A stretch of 64,000 bases of DNA from Hungatella sp. (GTDB taxonomy: Bacteria; Bacillota; Clostridia; Lachnospirales; Lachnospiraceae), in the NCBI GenBank assembly GCA_009712635.1, contig WASS01000019.1:37518-101517 (forward strand), read 5' to 3'. Numbering within the stretch: position 1 is the first letter of the stretch; the number at the start of each line of letters is the position of its first letter. A program made the position numbers and the translations under genes. A model generated the notes under the pieces. It was not told where the DNA came from. It did no database searches and saw only the letters and a program-made list of their open reading frames with translations. This document shows, piece by piece, positions 16,489 through 24,867 of the stretch.

Positions 16489-16593
16489 TTTCAGCCGTCG
16501 GTATATGTGAGTTAGTCACGGATAATAATAAAATAGGTTTTATAATAAAAATCAGCTTAATAAATATCTGGAACTACTAGAGGAGATAATAAT

Positions 16594-16914
16594 ATGTTTG
16601 AATTTTTAAAAAGAAATACAGGAAAAGTAATTCATGTCAATGATTTGGACCCGCTTATTGGCAGTATTGAGTTAATTGATATTCGGGAACCATTTGAATT
16701 TAAAAGCGGAACCATGAGAACAGCAAAAAATATCCCCATGGGCAATTTAATCAATAACCCGGAAAAATATTTAATAAAGGACAAAACCTACTATATTATG
16801 TGCCAGTCCGGTGCAAGAAGCAAACGTACCTGCAGTTCTCTTTTAAAAAAGGGCTTTGATGTAGTAGACGTGGCGGGCGGAATGGGCTCCTACGTTGGTA
16901 CAAAGAGAAAATAA
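16594..16914 (+). CDS. Single-domain rhodanese
   Basis: 106 residues, rhodanese fold with IDIREPFEF (CH2A-like) and the active loop CQSGARS with Cys70 as the sulfur acceptor. Such proteins move sulfane sulfur, commonly delivering it to TusA. It stands as its own unit (terminators on both sides, AGAGGAG before ATG) but directly follows the sulfur transporter operon, which suggests a shared pathway. No signal peptide, so cytoplasmic. Confidence 0.88.
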   Translation: MFEFLKRNTGKVIHVNDLDPLIGSIELIDIREPFEFKSGTMRTAKNIPMGNLINNPEKYLIKDKTYYIMCQSGARSKRTCSSLLKKGFDVVDVAGGMGSYVGTKRK

Positions 16915-16927
16915 AAAATGTCAGCTT

Positions 16928-16970
16928 CCGGTTTCATTTTCAGGGCTCTGAAATGAAACCGGATTTTTTT
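16928..16970 (+). terminator. Terminator after rhodanese
   Basis: CCGGTTTCATTTTCA pairs with TGAAATGAAACCGG around a 6-base loop, followed by seven T residues. Confidence 0.88.
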
Positions 16971-17030
16971 GCTTGTCTTAAGAAAAATCTCTTCTGTTAA
17001 TCCCTTTGAAAGCATCATATAATGAAAATA

Positions 17031-17066
17031 AGTTTCATAGTTTTCGCCTCATATTGAAACTATAAT
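17031..17066 (+). promoter_or_regulatory. Operator/promoter of the MurNAc operon
   Basis: AGTTTCA (17031-17037) and TGAAACT (17055-17061) form an inverted repeat that ends at a perfect TATAAT (17061-17066). Further TGAAA and TTTCA-like half-sites lie around. It is a likely binding site for the RpiR-type regulator encoded next. Confidence 0.5.
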
Positions 17067-17144
17067 ACAAACCCGCTAGAATGAGATTCAATACAACTGC
17101 AAAGCGCATGGAATCCCTTCAGGCTTTTTAGAAAGGAACAGAGA

Positions 17145-17993
17145 ATGAAAGGTCTGCTTGTAAGAATTGATGATTATGTTCAGAATGCCGGAGAGGCCGA
17201 AAAACAACTGATAAGCCGGCTTCAGAGAAATCCGGAATCTGTGTTAAGAAAGACCATTAAGGAGATTGCAAAAGAAACCTACACTTCCCCCGCAACCATT
17301 GTCCGGCTGTGTAAAAAGCTGGGCTGCAAAGGTTATAAGGACTTTCAGAGTACCCTTGCCTACGAGGTGGCTTTATTTCGGGAAAGCCGGGACATCGCAT
17401 TTCAGAAGATTACCCAGAAGGATACGGTGGAAGACATTATCTACAAGGTAACAAAGAAAAACATTGAATCACTGGAAACTACAAGAAAGCTTCTGGAACC
17501 TAAGACAATCACTTCCTGTGTGAAGCTTTTGGAAACCAGCAGAACCGTTTCCCTGTTTGGACTTGGCACCTCCCTTCTGGTGGCAAGGGATTTATATCTT
17601 AAGCTTTTAAGGGCAGATGTAATCTGCAATTTATGTGATGACTGGCATGCCCAGTTTTTAACAGCAAGAAATTTACGAACCGGAGATGTGGCAATTGTTA
17701 TCAGCTATTCCGGTCTGACAGAAGAGATGCTTCAGTGCGCCAAAGAAGCAAAGGCTAACGGTGCAAAGGTAATTGCCATTACCAGGGCTGTAGAATCAAA
17801 GCTTGCGGCAGAGGCAGATTACGTTTTGCCTGTAGCTGCGACGGAGCTCATTCACAGAAGCGGAGCCATGTCTTCCAGAATTTCACAGTTAAATGTGGTA
17901 GATGTACTGTTTACTGCTTACGTAAATCGGAATTACGAGTTCTGCATGAACCAGTTCGGCAGAACCCATATACAGAAGGACGGAGGAACATAA
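17145..17993 (+). CDS. RpiR/MurR-family regulator with SIS domain
   Basis: 282 residues. The N-terminal HTH_6 domain (~1-77; KETYTSPATIVRLCKKLGCKGYKDFQ) binds DNA. The SIS domain (~115-250; SLFGLGTSLLVARDL..., AIVISYSGLTEEM) binds a phosphosugar. Being first in an operon with MurQ, MurP and MupG, it most likely senses N-acetylmuramic acid 6-phosphate like MurR. GAAAGGAACAG precedes the ATG; only 3 bases separate it from murQ. Confidence 0.85.
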   Translation: MKGLLVRIDDYVQNAGEAEKQLISRLQRNPESVLRKTIKEIAKETYTSPATIVRLCKKLGCKGYKDFQSTLAYEVALFRESRDIAFQKITQKDTVEDIIYKVTKKNIESLETTRKLLEPKTITSCVKLLETSRTVSLFGLGTSLLVARDLYLKLLRADVICNLCDDWHAQFLTARNLRTGDVAIVISYSGLTEEMLQCAKEAKANGAKVIAITRAVESKLAAEADYVLPVAATELIHRSGAMSSRISQLNVVDVLFTAYVNRNYEFCMNQFGRTHIQKDGGT

Positions 17994-17996
17994 AAG

Positions 17997-18890
17997 ATGA
18001 TTGATTTATCAAAACTGACAACGGAGTCAAGAAACCCGGATACTATGGGGTTAGATGAGATGACTCCCACTCAAATTGCCCGGATTATGAACCAGGAGGA
18101 TGGTGCTGTTATTAAGGCAATTGGGGAAGTAATCCCCCAGATTGCACAGGCAATTGAATGGGCGGCGGAAAGCCTGAAATCAGGAGGCAGAATCATCTAC
18201 GTAGGAGCAGGGACATCAGGCCGCCTGGGAGTACTTGATGCAGTGGAATGTCCTCCTACCTTCGGCGTGCCGCCACAGATGGTTGTGGGTCTGATCGCAG
18301 GAGGTGAGAAGGCATTTGTGGAGGCAGTGGAAGGCGCAGAAGACAGTGAAACCCTGTGCAAAGAGGAATTAAAATCCATCTGGCTGTCAAAAGAAGATAT
18401 CGTAATAGGTCTTGCTGCATCCGGCAGAACGCCTTATGTCATTCATGGACTCCGGTATGCACGTTCCCTTGGCTGTAAAACCGTAGCCATTTCATGCAAC
18501 AGGAATTCTGACATTGGAAAGGAAGCGATGTTAGCCATTGAACCGGTCACCGGACCGGAAGTACTTACCGGTTCCACCAGGCTGAAGGCAGGAACTGCTC
18601 AGAAAATGGTTTTAAACATGATATCAACCGGAAGTATGATCGGAATTGGAAAGGTCTATCAGAATTTAATGGTAGATGTGAGACAGAGCAATGAAAAGCT
18701 TGTAGTGAGATCACAGAATATTGTGATGACTGCAACCGGGTGTGAAAGAGAGGAAGCAAAAGAGGTACTGGAACAGGCTGACGGTCATGTGAAAACAGCA
18801 GTAATTATGATTTTGTCTGATTGTGATGCCAGCGAAGCGAGAGAAAAGCTGTTAAAAGCAGGCGGAAATGTCCGTCAGGCTTTGAAATAG
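17997..18890 (+). CDS. murQ: N-acetylmuramic acid 6-phosphate etherase
   Basis: 297 residues, the normal MurQ length. The SIS-type active region GAGTSGRLGVLDAVECPPTFG holds the catalytic glutamate (DAVEC), and LTGSTRLKAGTAQKMVLNMIST is the second family signature; the C-terminal ~50 residues form a UBA-like helical domain. The enzyme cleaves the lactyl ether of MurNAc 6-phosphate to GlcNAc 6-phosphate and D-lactate, recycling peptidoglycan sugar. Neighbours on both sides are the regulator and the MurNAc PTS transporter. Confidence 0.95.
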   Translation: MIDLSKLTTESRNPDTMGLDEMTPTQIARIMNQEDGAVIKAIGEVIPQIAQAIEWAAESLKSGGRIIYVGAGTSGRLGVLDAVECPPTFGVPPQMVVGLIAGGEKAFVEAVEGAEDSETLCKEELKSIWLSKEDIVIGLAASGRTPYVIHGLRYARSLGCKTVAISCNRNSDIGKEAMLAIEPVTGPEVLTGSTRLKAGTAQKMVLNMISTGSMIGIGKVYQNLMVDVRQSNEKLVVRSQNIVMTATGCEREEAKEVLEQADGHVKTAVIMILSDCDASEAREKLLKAGGNVRQALK

Positions 18891-18959
18891 AATAAGAAAG
18901 GGGGCTTTGGTTTACCAGCTAAGCCGGAACTATAAAATTATCATTAAAGGAGGAGAACA

Positions 18960-20396
18960 ATGGATTACAAGCAAGTCAGTGAAGAACTGTTATCACTGTT
19001 GGGAGGAAAAACCAACATTACATCCAATGCTGCATGTATGACAAGGCTTCGCATCGGGGTGAAAGATTTATCAAAAGTGGACTTAGAGCAGTTAAAGAAG
19101 GTGGAGGGAGTCCTTGGCGTAGTGGAAAGCAATACTCTTCAGATCGTCTTTGGTCCTGGCAAGGTAAACAAAGTATTAGAAGAATTTTATAAGCTTACAG
19201 GACTTCCCAAAGGTCAGGCAGATGACGGGGAAAATGGCGCAGATATTAATACAGTTACAAGAGAAAACAAAGAACTGCAAAAGGCAAAATACGACAAACC
19301 AGTCCAGAGATTCTTAAAGAAAATTGCCAATATTTTCGTAGCACTTCTACCGGGAATCATCGCAGCAGGTTTAATTAACGGTATCTGCAATGTTATCAAT
19401 GTTTCTACACACGGAGCACTGGCAGGAGTCTGGTGGTTCGCCTGCATCAGAACCATGGGCTGGGCTTTGTTTGCCTACCTTCCCATTCTGGTTGGTTACA
19501 ATGCAGCAAGAGAGTTCGGAGGTTCTGGGGCACTGGGCGCCATTGCAGGAGCTATGTCAATAGCCAATGCAGGTATGCCGCTTCTTGCAACCATTAATGA
19601 AAAGCAGATTCTTCTGCCGATTACCAACGCCCCGTTTAACCCTGCTTCCGGAGGTCTTTTAGCAGCGTTAATTGCAGGTATGTTTTTTGCAGAGTTGGAG
19701 AAACGGATCAGAAAGCACATGCCGGATCTAATCGATACCTTTATCAGCCCCCTTCTGGTACTGATAATAGGCGGAATTGTTGCTTTGTTAGTCATTCAGC
19801 CCCTGGGAGCCGGACTGACCAAGGTGATCTTTGCAGTATTAAGCTTTGCATATGAGAAAATGGGCGTAGTCGGCGGTTATATTCTGTCAGCGGGCTTCCT
19901 GCCTCTGGTAGCAGTTGGACTCCATCAGGCACTGACACCCATTCATGCCATGTTAAATGACCCGGCTGGTGCCACAGGCGGCATCAATTATCTGCTCCCA
20001 ATCTTAATGATGGCAGGCGGCGGTCAGGTTGGAGCCGGTATTGCTCTTTATGTAAAAACAAAAAATAAGAAATTAAAAAGATACATAAGAGACTCCATAC
20101 CAGTAGGAATTCTTGGAATCGGAGAACCAATGATGTACGCAGTTACCCTGCCTCTTGGCAGATCATTCTTAACTGCCTGTATCGGCAGCGGCTTCGGAGG
20201 AGCGCTGGCAGCTCTTCTTCATCTGGGAACTGTTTCCCAGGGTGTTTCCGGTCTGTTCGGGCTTCTCATTGTAAAACCCGGTCAGCAGCTGTCCTTTATA
20301 CTGGCAATGCTGGTAGCTTACGCAGGCGGATTTTTAGTAACTTACTTCTTTGGCGTAGATGAAAACAGAATCAATGAGGTATACGGAGAGGAATAA
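18960..20396 (+). CDS. murP: PTS transporter EIIBC for MurNAc, MurP-like
   Basis: 478 residues. The EIIB domain (1-~85) has the phosphocysteine Cys26 in NAACMTRLRI. The EIIC domain follows with about ten membrane segments (IANIFVALLPGIIAAGLINGI, GIGEPMMYAVTLPL). It lacks an EIIA, as known MurP proteins do, and must be served by a separate EIIA-Glc-type protein. It imports and phosphorylates MurNAc or MurNAc-GlcNAc. Strong AAAGGAGGAG ribosome site; overlaps mupG by one base. Confidence 0.88.
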   Translation: MDYKQVSEELLSLLGGKTNITSNAACMTRLRIGVKDLSKVDLEQLKKVEGVLGVVESNTLQIVFGPGKVNKVLEEFYKLTGLPKGQADDGENGADINTVTRENKELQKAKYDKPVQRFLKKIANIFVALLPGIIAAGLINGICNVINVSTHGALAGVWWFACIRTMGWALFAYLPILVGYNAAREFGGSGALGAIAGAMSIANAGMPLLATINEKQILLPITNAPFNPASGGLLAALIAGMFFAELEKRIRKHMPDLIDTFISPLLVLIIGGIVALLVIQPLGAGLTKVIFAVLSFAYEKMGVVGGYILSAGFLPLVAVGLHQALTPIHAMLNDPAGATGGINYLLPILMMAGGGQVGAGIALYVKTKNKKLKRYIRDSIPVGILGIGEPMMYAVTLPLGRSFLTACIGSGFGGALAALLHLGTVSQGVSGLFGLLIVKPGQQLSFILAMLVAYAGGFLVTYFFGVDENRINEVYGEE

Positions 20397-21454
20397 TGAA
20401 AACTGGAATTTCCATTTACTTCTCCAGTGGAATGGAGAAGAATGAAGCGCTGATTAAAAAAGCGGTAAAAAACGGAGTCACCTATGCATTTACCTCTCTC
20501 CATATACCGGAAGAGACTGAGGTGGATTATAGCAGGAGTATCAGGCAGCTTTTAGACTGCTGCAGGGAAGAAAAATTAAACCTGATTGCAGATGTAGGAC
20601 CGGAAACCTATGAAAAGCTGGGTGTTGCCAGCATGGAAGAATTAAAATCGTTAGGAATCACCCATGTAAGGCTGGATTATGGCTTTTCCCCCAGGGAAGT
20701 GGTTGAAATATCCAAACACTTTTATGTTGTTTTTAATGCCTCCACCATAATGGAGGAAGAACTTTTGGAATGGAAGCAGTATGGGGCAGACTTTACTAAA
20801 TTTGCAGCCTGCCATAACTTTTATCCCAAGCAATTTACCGCCTTGTCCTTAAGACAGGTGAGAGAAATCAACAACCGACTAAAGTATCTGGGATTTACAA
20901 CCATGGCATTTGTGCCAGGCAGTTTAACGCTCAGGGGGCCGCTTTTCGAAGGATTACCAACCGTGGAAGACCACAGAACCCGTATGGATGAGGTAGCTTA
21001 TAACATGCTGGAGCTTTCCATGGAGGGAGGCTGTGATGTGGTGCTGGTCGGAGATGTGGACGTCAGAGAGAAGGACTGGGAAGCGGTGAAATGCATCAGC
21101 CAGGGTTATGTGGAGCTGAGGGCTGATTTATCACCAGGCTATGAATTTGTAAGAGACCAGATTCATCATGACAGACCAGATTCCAGTGAATATCTGTTCC
21201 GCTCCCAGGAATCCAGATTGTATCAGCAGGTGATTGAAGCGGAAGAAAGAGAAAACGGGATGCTGATCAGAAAAGCAGGAAGCATCTCCATATCCAATAA
21301 AAAATATTTAAGGTATATGGGGGAGCTTGAGATTGCCCGCGTGGATCTTCCCATGGATGAACGTTTAAATGTAATCGGGCAGATAAAGGAAAAGGATCTG
21401 AAATTTCTAACTTACGTTCAAAAAGGTTTCGGAGTAAAGCTGATATTGGATTGA
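20396..21454 (+). CDS. mupG: MupG-type 6-phospho-N-acetylmuramidase (DUF871)
   Basis: 352 residues. The N-terminal TIM-barrel part (GISIYFSSGMEKNEALIKKAVKNGVTYAFTSLHIPEE) and C-terminal cyclophilin-like part match DUF871/MupG proteins. MupG hydrolyses MurNAc 6-phosphate-GlcNAc, produced by MurP, into MurNAc 6-phosphate for MurQ. ATG shares one base with the murP stop (TAATG), so translation is coupled. The operon regulator-MurQ-MurP-MupG gives a full route for peptidoglycan disaccharide. Confidence 0.88.
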   Translation: MKTGISIYFSSGMEKNEALIKKAVKNGVTYAFTSLHIPEETEVDYSRSIRQLLDCCREEKLNLIADVGPETYEKLGVASMEELKSLGITHVRLDYGFSPREVVEISKHFYVVFNASTIMEEELLEWKQYGADFTKFAACHNFYPKQFTALSLRQVREINNRLKYLGFTTMAFVPGSLTLRGPLFEGLPTVEDHRTRMDEVAYNMLELSMEGGCDVVLVGDVDVREKDWEAVKCISQGYVELRADLSPGYEFVRDQIHHDRPDSSEYLFRSQESRLYQQVIEAEERENGMLIRKAGSISISNKKYLRYMGELEIARVDLPMDERLNVIGQIKEKDLKFLTYVQKGFGVKLILD

Positions 21455-21474
21455 GGAATCTCAAAAATAATCAG

Positions 21475-21514
21475 ACCGGAGAAAATGACACTGACTGTCT
21501 TTTCTCCGGTATTT
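21475..21514 (+). terminator. Terminator of the MurNAc operon
   Basis: ACCGGAGAAAA pairs with TTTTCTCCGGT over a 14-base loop; ATTTACT follows. Confidence 0.75.
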
Positions 21515-21547
21515 ACTGTCCCCTAACAGTGACTATTAGGGGACAGT
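21515..21547. repeat. Palindromic hairpin ACTGTCCCCTAA / TTAGGGGACAGT
   Basis: A perfect 12-bp inverted repeat with a 9-base loop lies directly behind the terminator, then TTTACCCTTTTT. It may be a second terminator or the footprint of a small mobile palindrome. Confidence 0.6.
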
Positions 21548-21596
21548 TTACCCTTTTTGCGCTGCTATATAGGAGATGTTAACAAAATCAATGATT

Positions 21597-22391
21597 CTAT
21601 GATTCTAAGTCAGTGGATGCAGGATGATTACCACGAGTTTTTTCAGGCATAGCTGCCTTAATGGCATCAGCCTCTGTTTGTGTGATAATACCCTTGTTCA
21701 CCATTTCTGTAAACAGATCAATTCTTTCTTTCTTGTTATTCGAAGAAAAATATTCCTGTTTTTCTGTTTCGGTCATAGCTTCCACTTTAGCTCTCTCGGC
21801 TTCCCTTTCGGATTTAAGATTGTTTAAATAAGCTGTAATCTTATCAGCTGCATCCTGGTCTATGGTTCCGGCAGATACAAGACTAGCAAGGTTTTTTTCA
21901 AGGTTGCCGAATCCAAAACCTCGCTTTCCTTCTCCATCTTCCTTCTTGCGTTCCGGCATAGCTGCCTTCATTGCATCTGCCTGGGTCTGGGTAATGATTC
22001 CCTCACTCACTAAATTTGAGAATATATTACCTTTCTTTTTTCCCTTATTTGCAGAGAAGTATTCTTTTCTTTCCTCCTTTGTCATAGCATCCGTCTTTGC
22101 TTTTTCCTCTTCCCGGATTGCTTCCTGGGTTTTCAAATAAGCAATCACCTTATCGGCAGTTGCCTGATCTAAGGTTCCGTTTGCGACAAAGCTTTCCAGA
22201 CTGCTCTGGTCTAATCCAAAGCCACCCTTATGATCACGCCTGCCATCTTTTGTTTCGGCTGTTTTTGAATCCGTCTGTGAAGTATCTGCAGATGATGCAG
22301 TCGTCTCTGCATATACGATAGCGCTGCTTCCAATTGTTATAGATGCTAATGCAAAGGCTAATAATGAATAATTTCTAATGTTTTTCCTCAT
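21597..22391 (-). CDS. Secreted helical two-repeat protein, unknown function
   Basis: 264 residues with an N-terminal signal peptide (basic MRKNIRN, hydrophobic core, predicted cut after IVYA-E). After a low-complexity Ser/Thr/Asp linker come two tandem repeats of about 85-90 residues, each with a glycine-rich start, L...LV(A/S)..GT(L/I)DQ.(T/A)ADK(V/I).AYL, a charged helix MT..E..EYFS.N, and (V)..GIITQT.ADA.KAAMPE. The repeats are highly charged and probably helical. It is divergent from a two-component system, which may control it. It resembles DUF2680-type helical repeats; I know no function. Ribosome site GGAGATG before ATG 22391. Confidence 0.75.
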   Translation of the reverse strand: MRKNIRNYSLLAFALASITIGSSAIVYAETTASSADTSQTDSKTAETKDGRRDHKGGFGLDQSSLESFVANGTLDQATADKVIAYLKTQEAIREEEKAKTDAMTKEERKEYFSANKGKKKGNIFSNLVSEGIITQTQADAMKAAMPERKKEDGEGKRGFGFGNLEKNLASLVSAGTIDQDAADKITAYLNNLKSEREAERAKVEAMTETEKQEYFSSNNKKERIDLFTEMVNKGIITQTEADAIKAAMPEKTRGNHPASTDLES

Positions 22392-22548
22392 ATAATCATC
22401 TCCTTACATATAATAGTCAACAGTTGCTTTTACCTATTACAGATACTGCCTCCTTTCGTGTACTCTACATATCATACCCGGTAAATTTGACGGACTTATG
22501 TTCGCAATCTGATTTTTCTCTGAACTTTTAATGCATCTTCCTGTCATT

Positions 22549-22584
22549 TTTATTTCAGGTAAAAATTTCAGTTTATTTTCAGGT
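22549..22584. promoter_or_regulatory. TTTCAG direct repeats, probable response-regulator site
   Basis: Three TTTCAG half-sites start at 22553, 22566 and 22577, about one helical turn apart, within TTTATTTCAGGT...TTTATTTTCAGGT. OmpR-type regulators bind such tandem repeats. The site lies about 70 bases before the response regulator and in the promoter zone shared with the secreted protein. Confidence 0.5.
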
Positions 22585-22652
22585 GGAAGACAAAATAACA
22601 TCATTTCTATGTTATATAATAAATGGATGTTGTTGGAATGAGGAGTTTAATT

Positions 22653-23339
22653 ATGGCAAAATTATTACTATGTGACGATGAGGCTGCGTTGCGTGCTGTC
22701 CTTAAGCGTTATGCAATTTTTGAGAAACATGATGTGGTAGAGGCAGCAAATGGTATGGAAGCAATTTCACTGTGCCAAAAGGAGTCCTTTGATATAATTA
22801 TTATGGATGTTATGATGCCGGTGCTGGACGGCTTTTCTGCCGTGAAAGAAATACGTAAAACATGCAAGACCCCAGTTCTCATGCTTTCCGCAAGGGGCGA
22901 GGAATATGACAAGATACTTGGCTTTGAACTGGGAATCGACGATTATGTGGTAAAACCTTTTTCTTCAAAAGAAATTATGCTGCGGGTAAACGCTATTTTA
23001 CGCCGCACCTCAATTAGCACAGCCACTGTACTTGAGGATATGAACCATGTTATTTATGAAAAGGAAGGACTTCGGGTTGATATCACTGCCTACAAGGTAT
23101 TTATTGATGGTAATCTGGCAGAGATGGCTGCTAAGGAATATGATCTTCTCTTCTTTCTCATTCACAATAAAAATATTGCTGTTCCAAGAGAGAGGATTCT
23201 ATCAAAAGTATGGGGGTATGATTACTTTGGTGATGACCGAACTTTGGACACTCATATAAAACTATTGAGAAAATCACTTGGTCCTTACGCCAAATTCATT
23301 ACAACCTTGAGGGGATATGGGTACCGGTTTGATGGATAA
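22653..23339 (+). CDS. OmpR-family response regulator
   Basis: 228 residues from ATG 22653, 7 bases after GAGGAG; an in-frame ATG at 22623 has no ribosome site. Receiver domain with acidic pair DD (8-9), phospho-Asp52 in IIIMDVMMP and Lys in VVKPFS. The winged helix C-terminus (AAKEYDLLFFLIHNKN..., DRTLDTHIKLLRKSLG) is OmpR-type. It overlaps the histidine kinase gene, so the two form one system. Confidence 0.92.
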   Translation: MAKLLLCDDEAALRAVLKRYAIFEKHDVVEAANGMEAISLCQKESFDIIIMDVMMPVLDGFSAVKEIRKTCKTPVLMLSARGEEYDKILGFELGIDDYVVKPFSSKEIMLRVNAILRRTSISTATVLEDMNHVIYEKEGLRVDITAYKVFIDGNLAEMAAKEYDLLFFLIHNKNIAVPRERILSKVWGYDYFGDDRTLDTHIKLLRKSLGPYAKFITTLRGYGYRFDG

Positions 23340-24615
23340 GATAAAATTACAATGGAGAATGTTTGGGTTTTTGCTGGGTTTTTGTACGCTTCTACTGGTA
23401 GTGCTTTGGTTGATGCAAACAGTTTTATTAAACAGCATGTACAAAATGGTCCGAAGATTAGAAATGAAACAGGCAATAGAAACGGTGGAACGAAGTATCA
23501 ACAGTCCTGATCTACCAAACGTACTTGTTACACTGAAGGATACAAAAGAGATTACCGTATCCCTTGCCAATGAGAAAACTCCAAGGCCAAAGAGAAGACC
23601 TTATAGTAAACACAAAATGGAAATAACTCAGGTGAGAAATTTTACCCTGGAAGACGGGAAGACCATAACGTTGATGTTTAATGCAGTAATCACCCCTGTA
23701 AATGCAACCCTGACTACCCTGAAACTGCAGCTTTATATTGTTACCGGTATCATGATCATCCTATCCGTGTTTCTTGCGCTGATGATCGCCAAAAAGGTTT
23801 CGACCCCCATAGCCGAAACCAATAAGAGTGCAAAGGCACTGGCCGCCGGCAATTACAATGTCAGCTTTAAAGGTCATGGGTTCCTGGAAATTATGGAGCT
23901 TTCTGATACACTTAATACCGCAGCGGCCGAACTTCGCAAAACGGAAAACCTCCGGCGGGAATTAATGGCCAATATTTCCCATGATCTGCGGACTCCTCTT
24001 GCACTAATTTACAGCTATGCCGAAGTGATGCATGATTTCCCTGATGAAATATCACAAGATCAGACTCAGATTATTATGGATGAAACGAAGCGGCTAAGCT
24101 CTCTGGTCAATGATGTATTTGATGTATCACGATTGGAAACCGGGACTATGGAAATTAACAAAAGGACTTATTCCATCACCAAAAGCATAAGCCAGACCAT
24201 TGAACGGACAGCAGAGCTTGTCCGAAAGGATGGGTATAAGCTTTCTTTTGATTACCAGGAAGAGGTCTATGTCAATGCTGATGAGATAAAAATTACACAA
24301 GCGTTTTATAATCTCCTGATTAATGCCATTCACTATAGCGTACTTGAAAAAGATATCGTGATACGCCAGATCTCTCACAAAGGCTTTGTTCGGATCGAAA
24401 TTGAAGACCACGGTTGCGGAATCGCGCCTGAGGACCTTCCTTATATCTGGGACCGATATTATAAAGTAGATAAAGCACATAAACGAGGGATCACAGGAAG
24501 TGGATTGGGGCTTTCCATTGTAAAAAAAATTATCCACCTCCACGGGGGTACCTGCGGCTCAAAATCCAGTCAGAATAAGGGGAGTGTGTTCTGGTTTCAG
24601 TTAAAGTCAGGGTAG
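23317..24615 (+). CDS. Sensor histidine kinase of the two-component system
   Basis: Up to 432 residues. Two membrane segments (~12-36 and ~143-163) enclose a ~105-residue extracellular sensor. A HAMP linker follows, then HisKA with the phospho-His in NISHDLRTPLALIYSYAEV, and HATPase boxes (NLLINAI, DHGCGIAPED, GSGLGLSIVKKI). The start may be ATG 23317 (23-base overlap with the regulator) or ATG 23332; spacing to GAGGGG is imperfect for both. Its signal is unknown; the divergent secreted repeat protein is a candidate target. Confidence 0.9.
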   Translation: MGTGLMDKIKLQWRMFGFLLGFCTLLLVVLWLMQTVLLNSMYKMVRRLEMKQAIETVERSINSPDLPNVLVTLKDTKEITVSLANEKTPRPKRRPYSKHKMEITQVRNFTLEDGKTITLMFNAVITPVNATLTTLKLQLYIVTGIMIILSVFLALMIAKKVSTPIAETNKSAKALAAGNYNVSFKGHGFLEIMELSDTLNTAAAELRKTENLRRELMANISHDLRTPLALIYSYAEVMHDFPDEISQDQTQIIMDETKRLSSLVNDVFDVSRLETGTMEINKRTYSITKSISQTIERTAELVRKDGYKLSFDYQEEVYVNADEIKITQAFYNLLINAIHYSVLEKDIVIRQISHKGFVRIEIEDHGCGIAPEDLPYIWDRYYKVDKAHKRGITGSGLGLSIVKKIIHLHGGTCGSKSSQNKGSVFWFQLKSG

Positions 24616-24619
24616 AAAT

Positions 24620-24735
24620 CAATACAGGGCTGCATAATATCCACATAGGCATAACCCGGATACTCAATGGCTGCTTTCATAAGAGCCGTCAATTGCCTGG
24701 CATGGGCGTTTGCACTGGATTCCATAACGGAAATA
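24620..24735 (-). pseudogene. Remnant of a 2-oxoacid:ferredoxin oxidoreductase beta subunit
   Basis: On the minus strand about 40 codons read SANAHARQLTALMKAAIEYPGYAYVDIMQPC in two continuous pieces, the pattern of the C-terminal part of PorB/VorB-type beta subunits (H.(K/R)QLT.L(I/M)K.AIE..G(F/Y)A.(V/I)D(I/V)..PC). A stop (TGA) lies upstream in frame, no start or ribosome site exists, and the rest of the gene is missing. It is a decayed gene fragment. The rest of the 24616-24867 gap holds only the promoter zone of the rubredoxin-like gene. Confidence 0.5.
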
Positions 24736-24867
24736 CTTCAGGTTTTGCCAGCTTAAATTTAATATATGTGAAAATTTTCTCATTGGTTGACAAATGAGAT
24801 TGTATGAGAGATACTAATAGTAATCTTCAAGTATTGATAAAAATAATTCAATTAGGAGGCATGTTAT

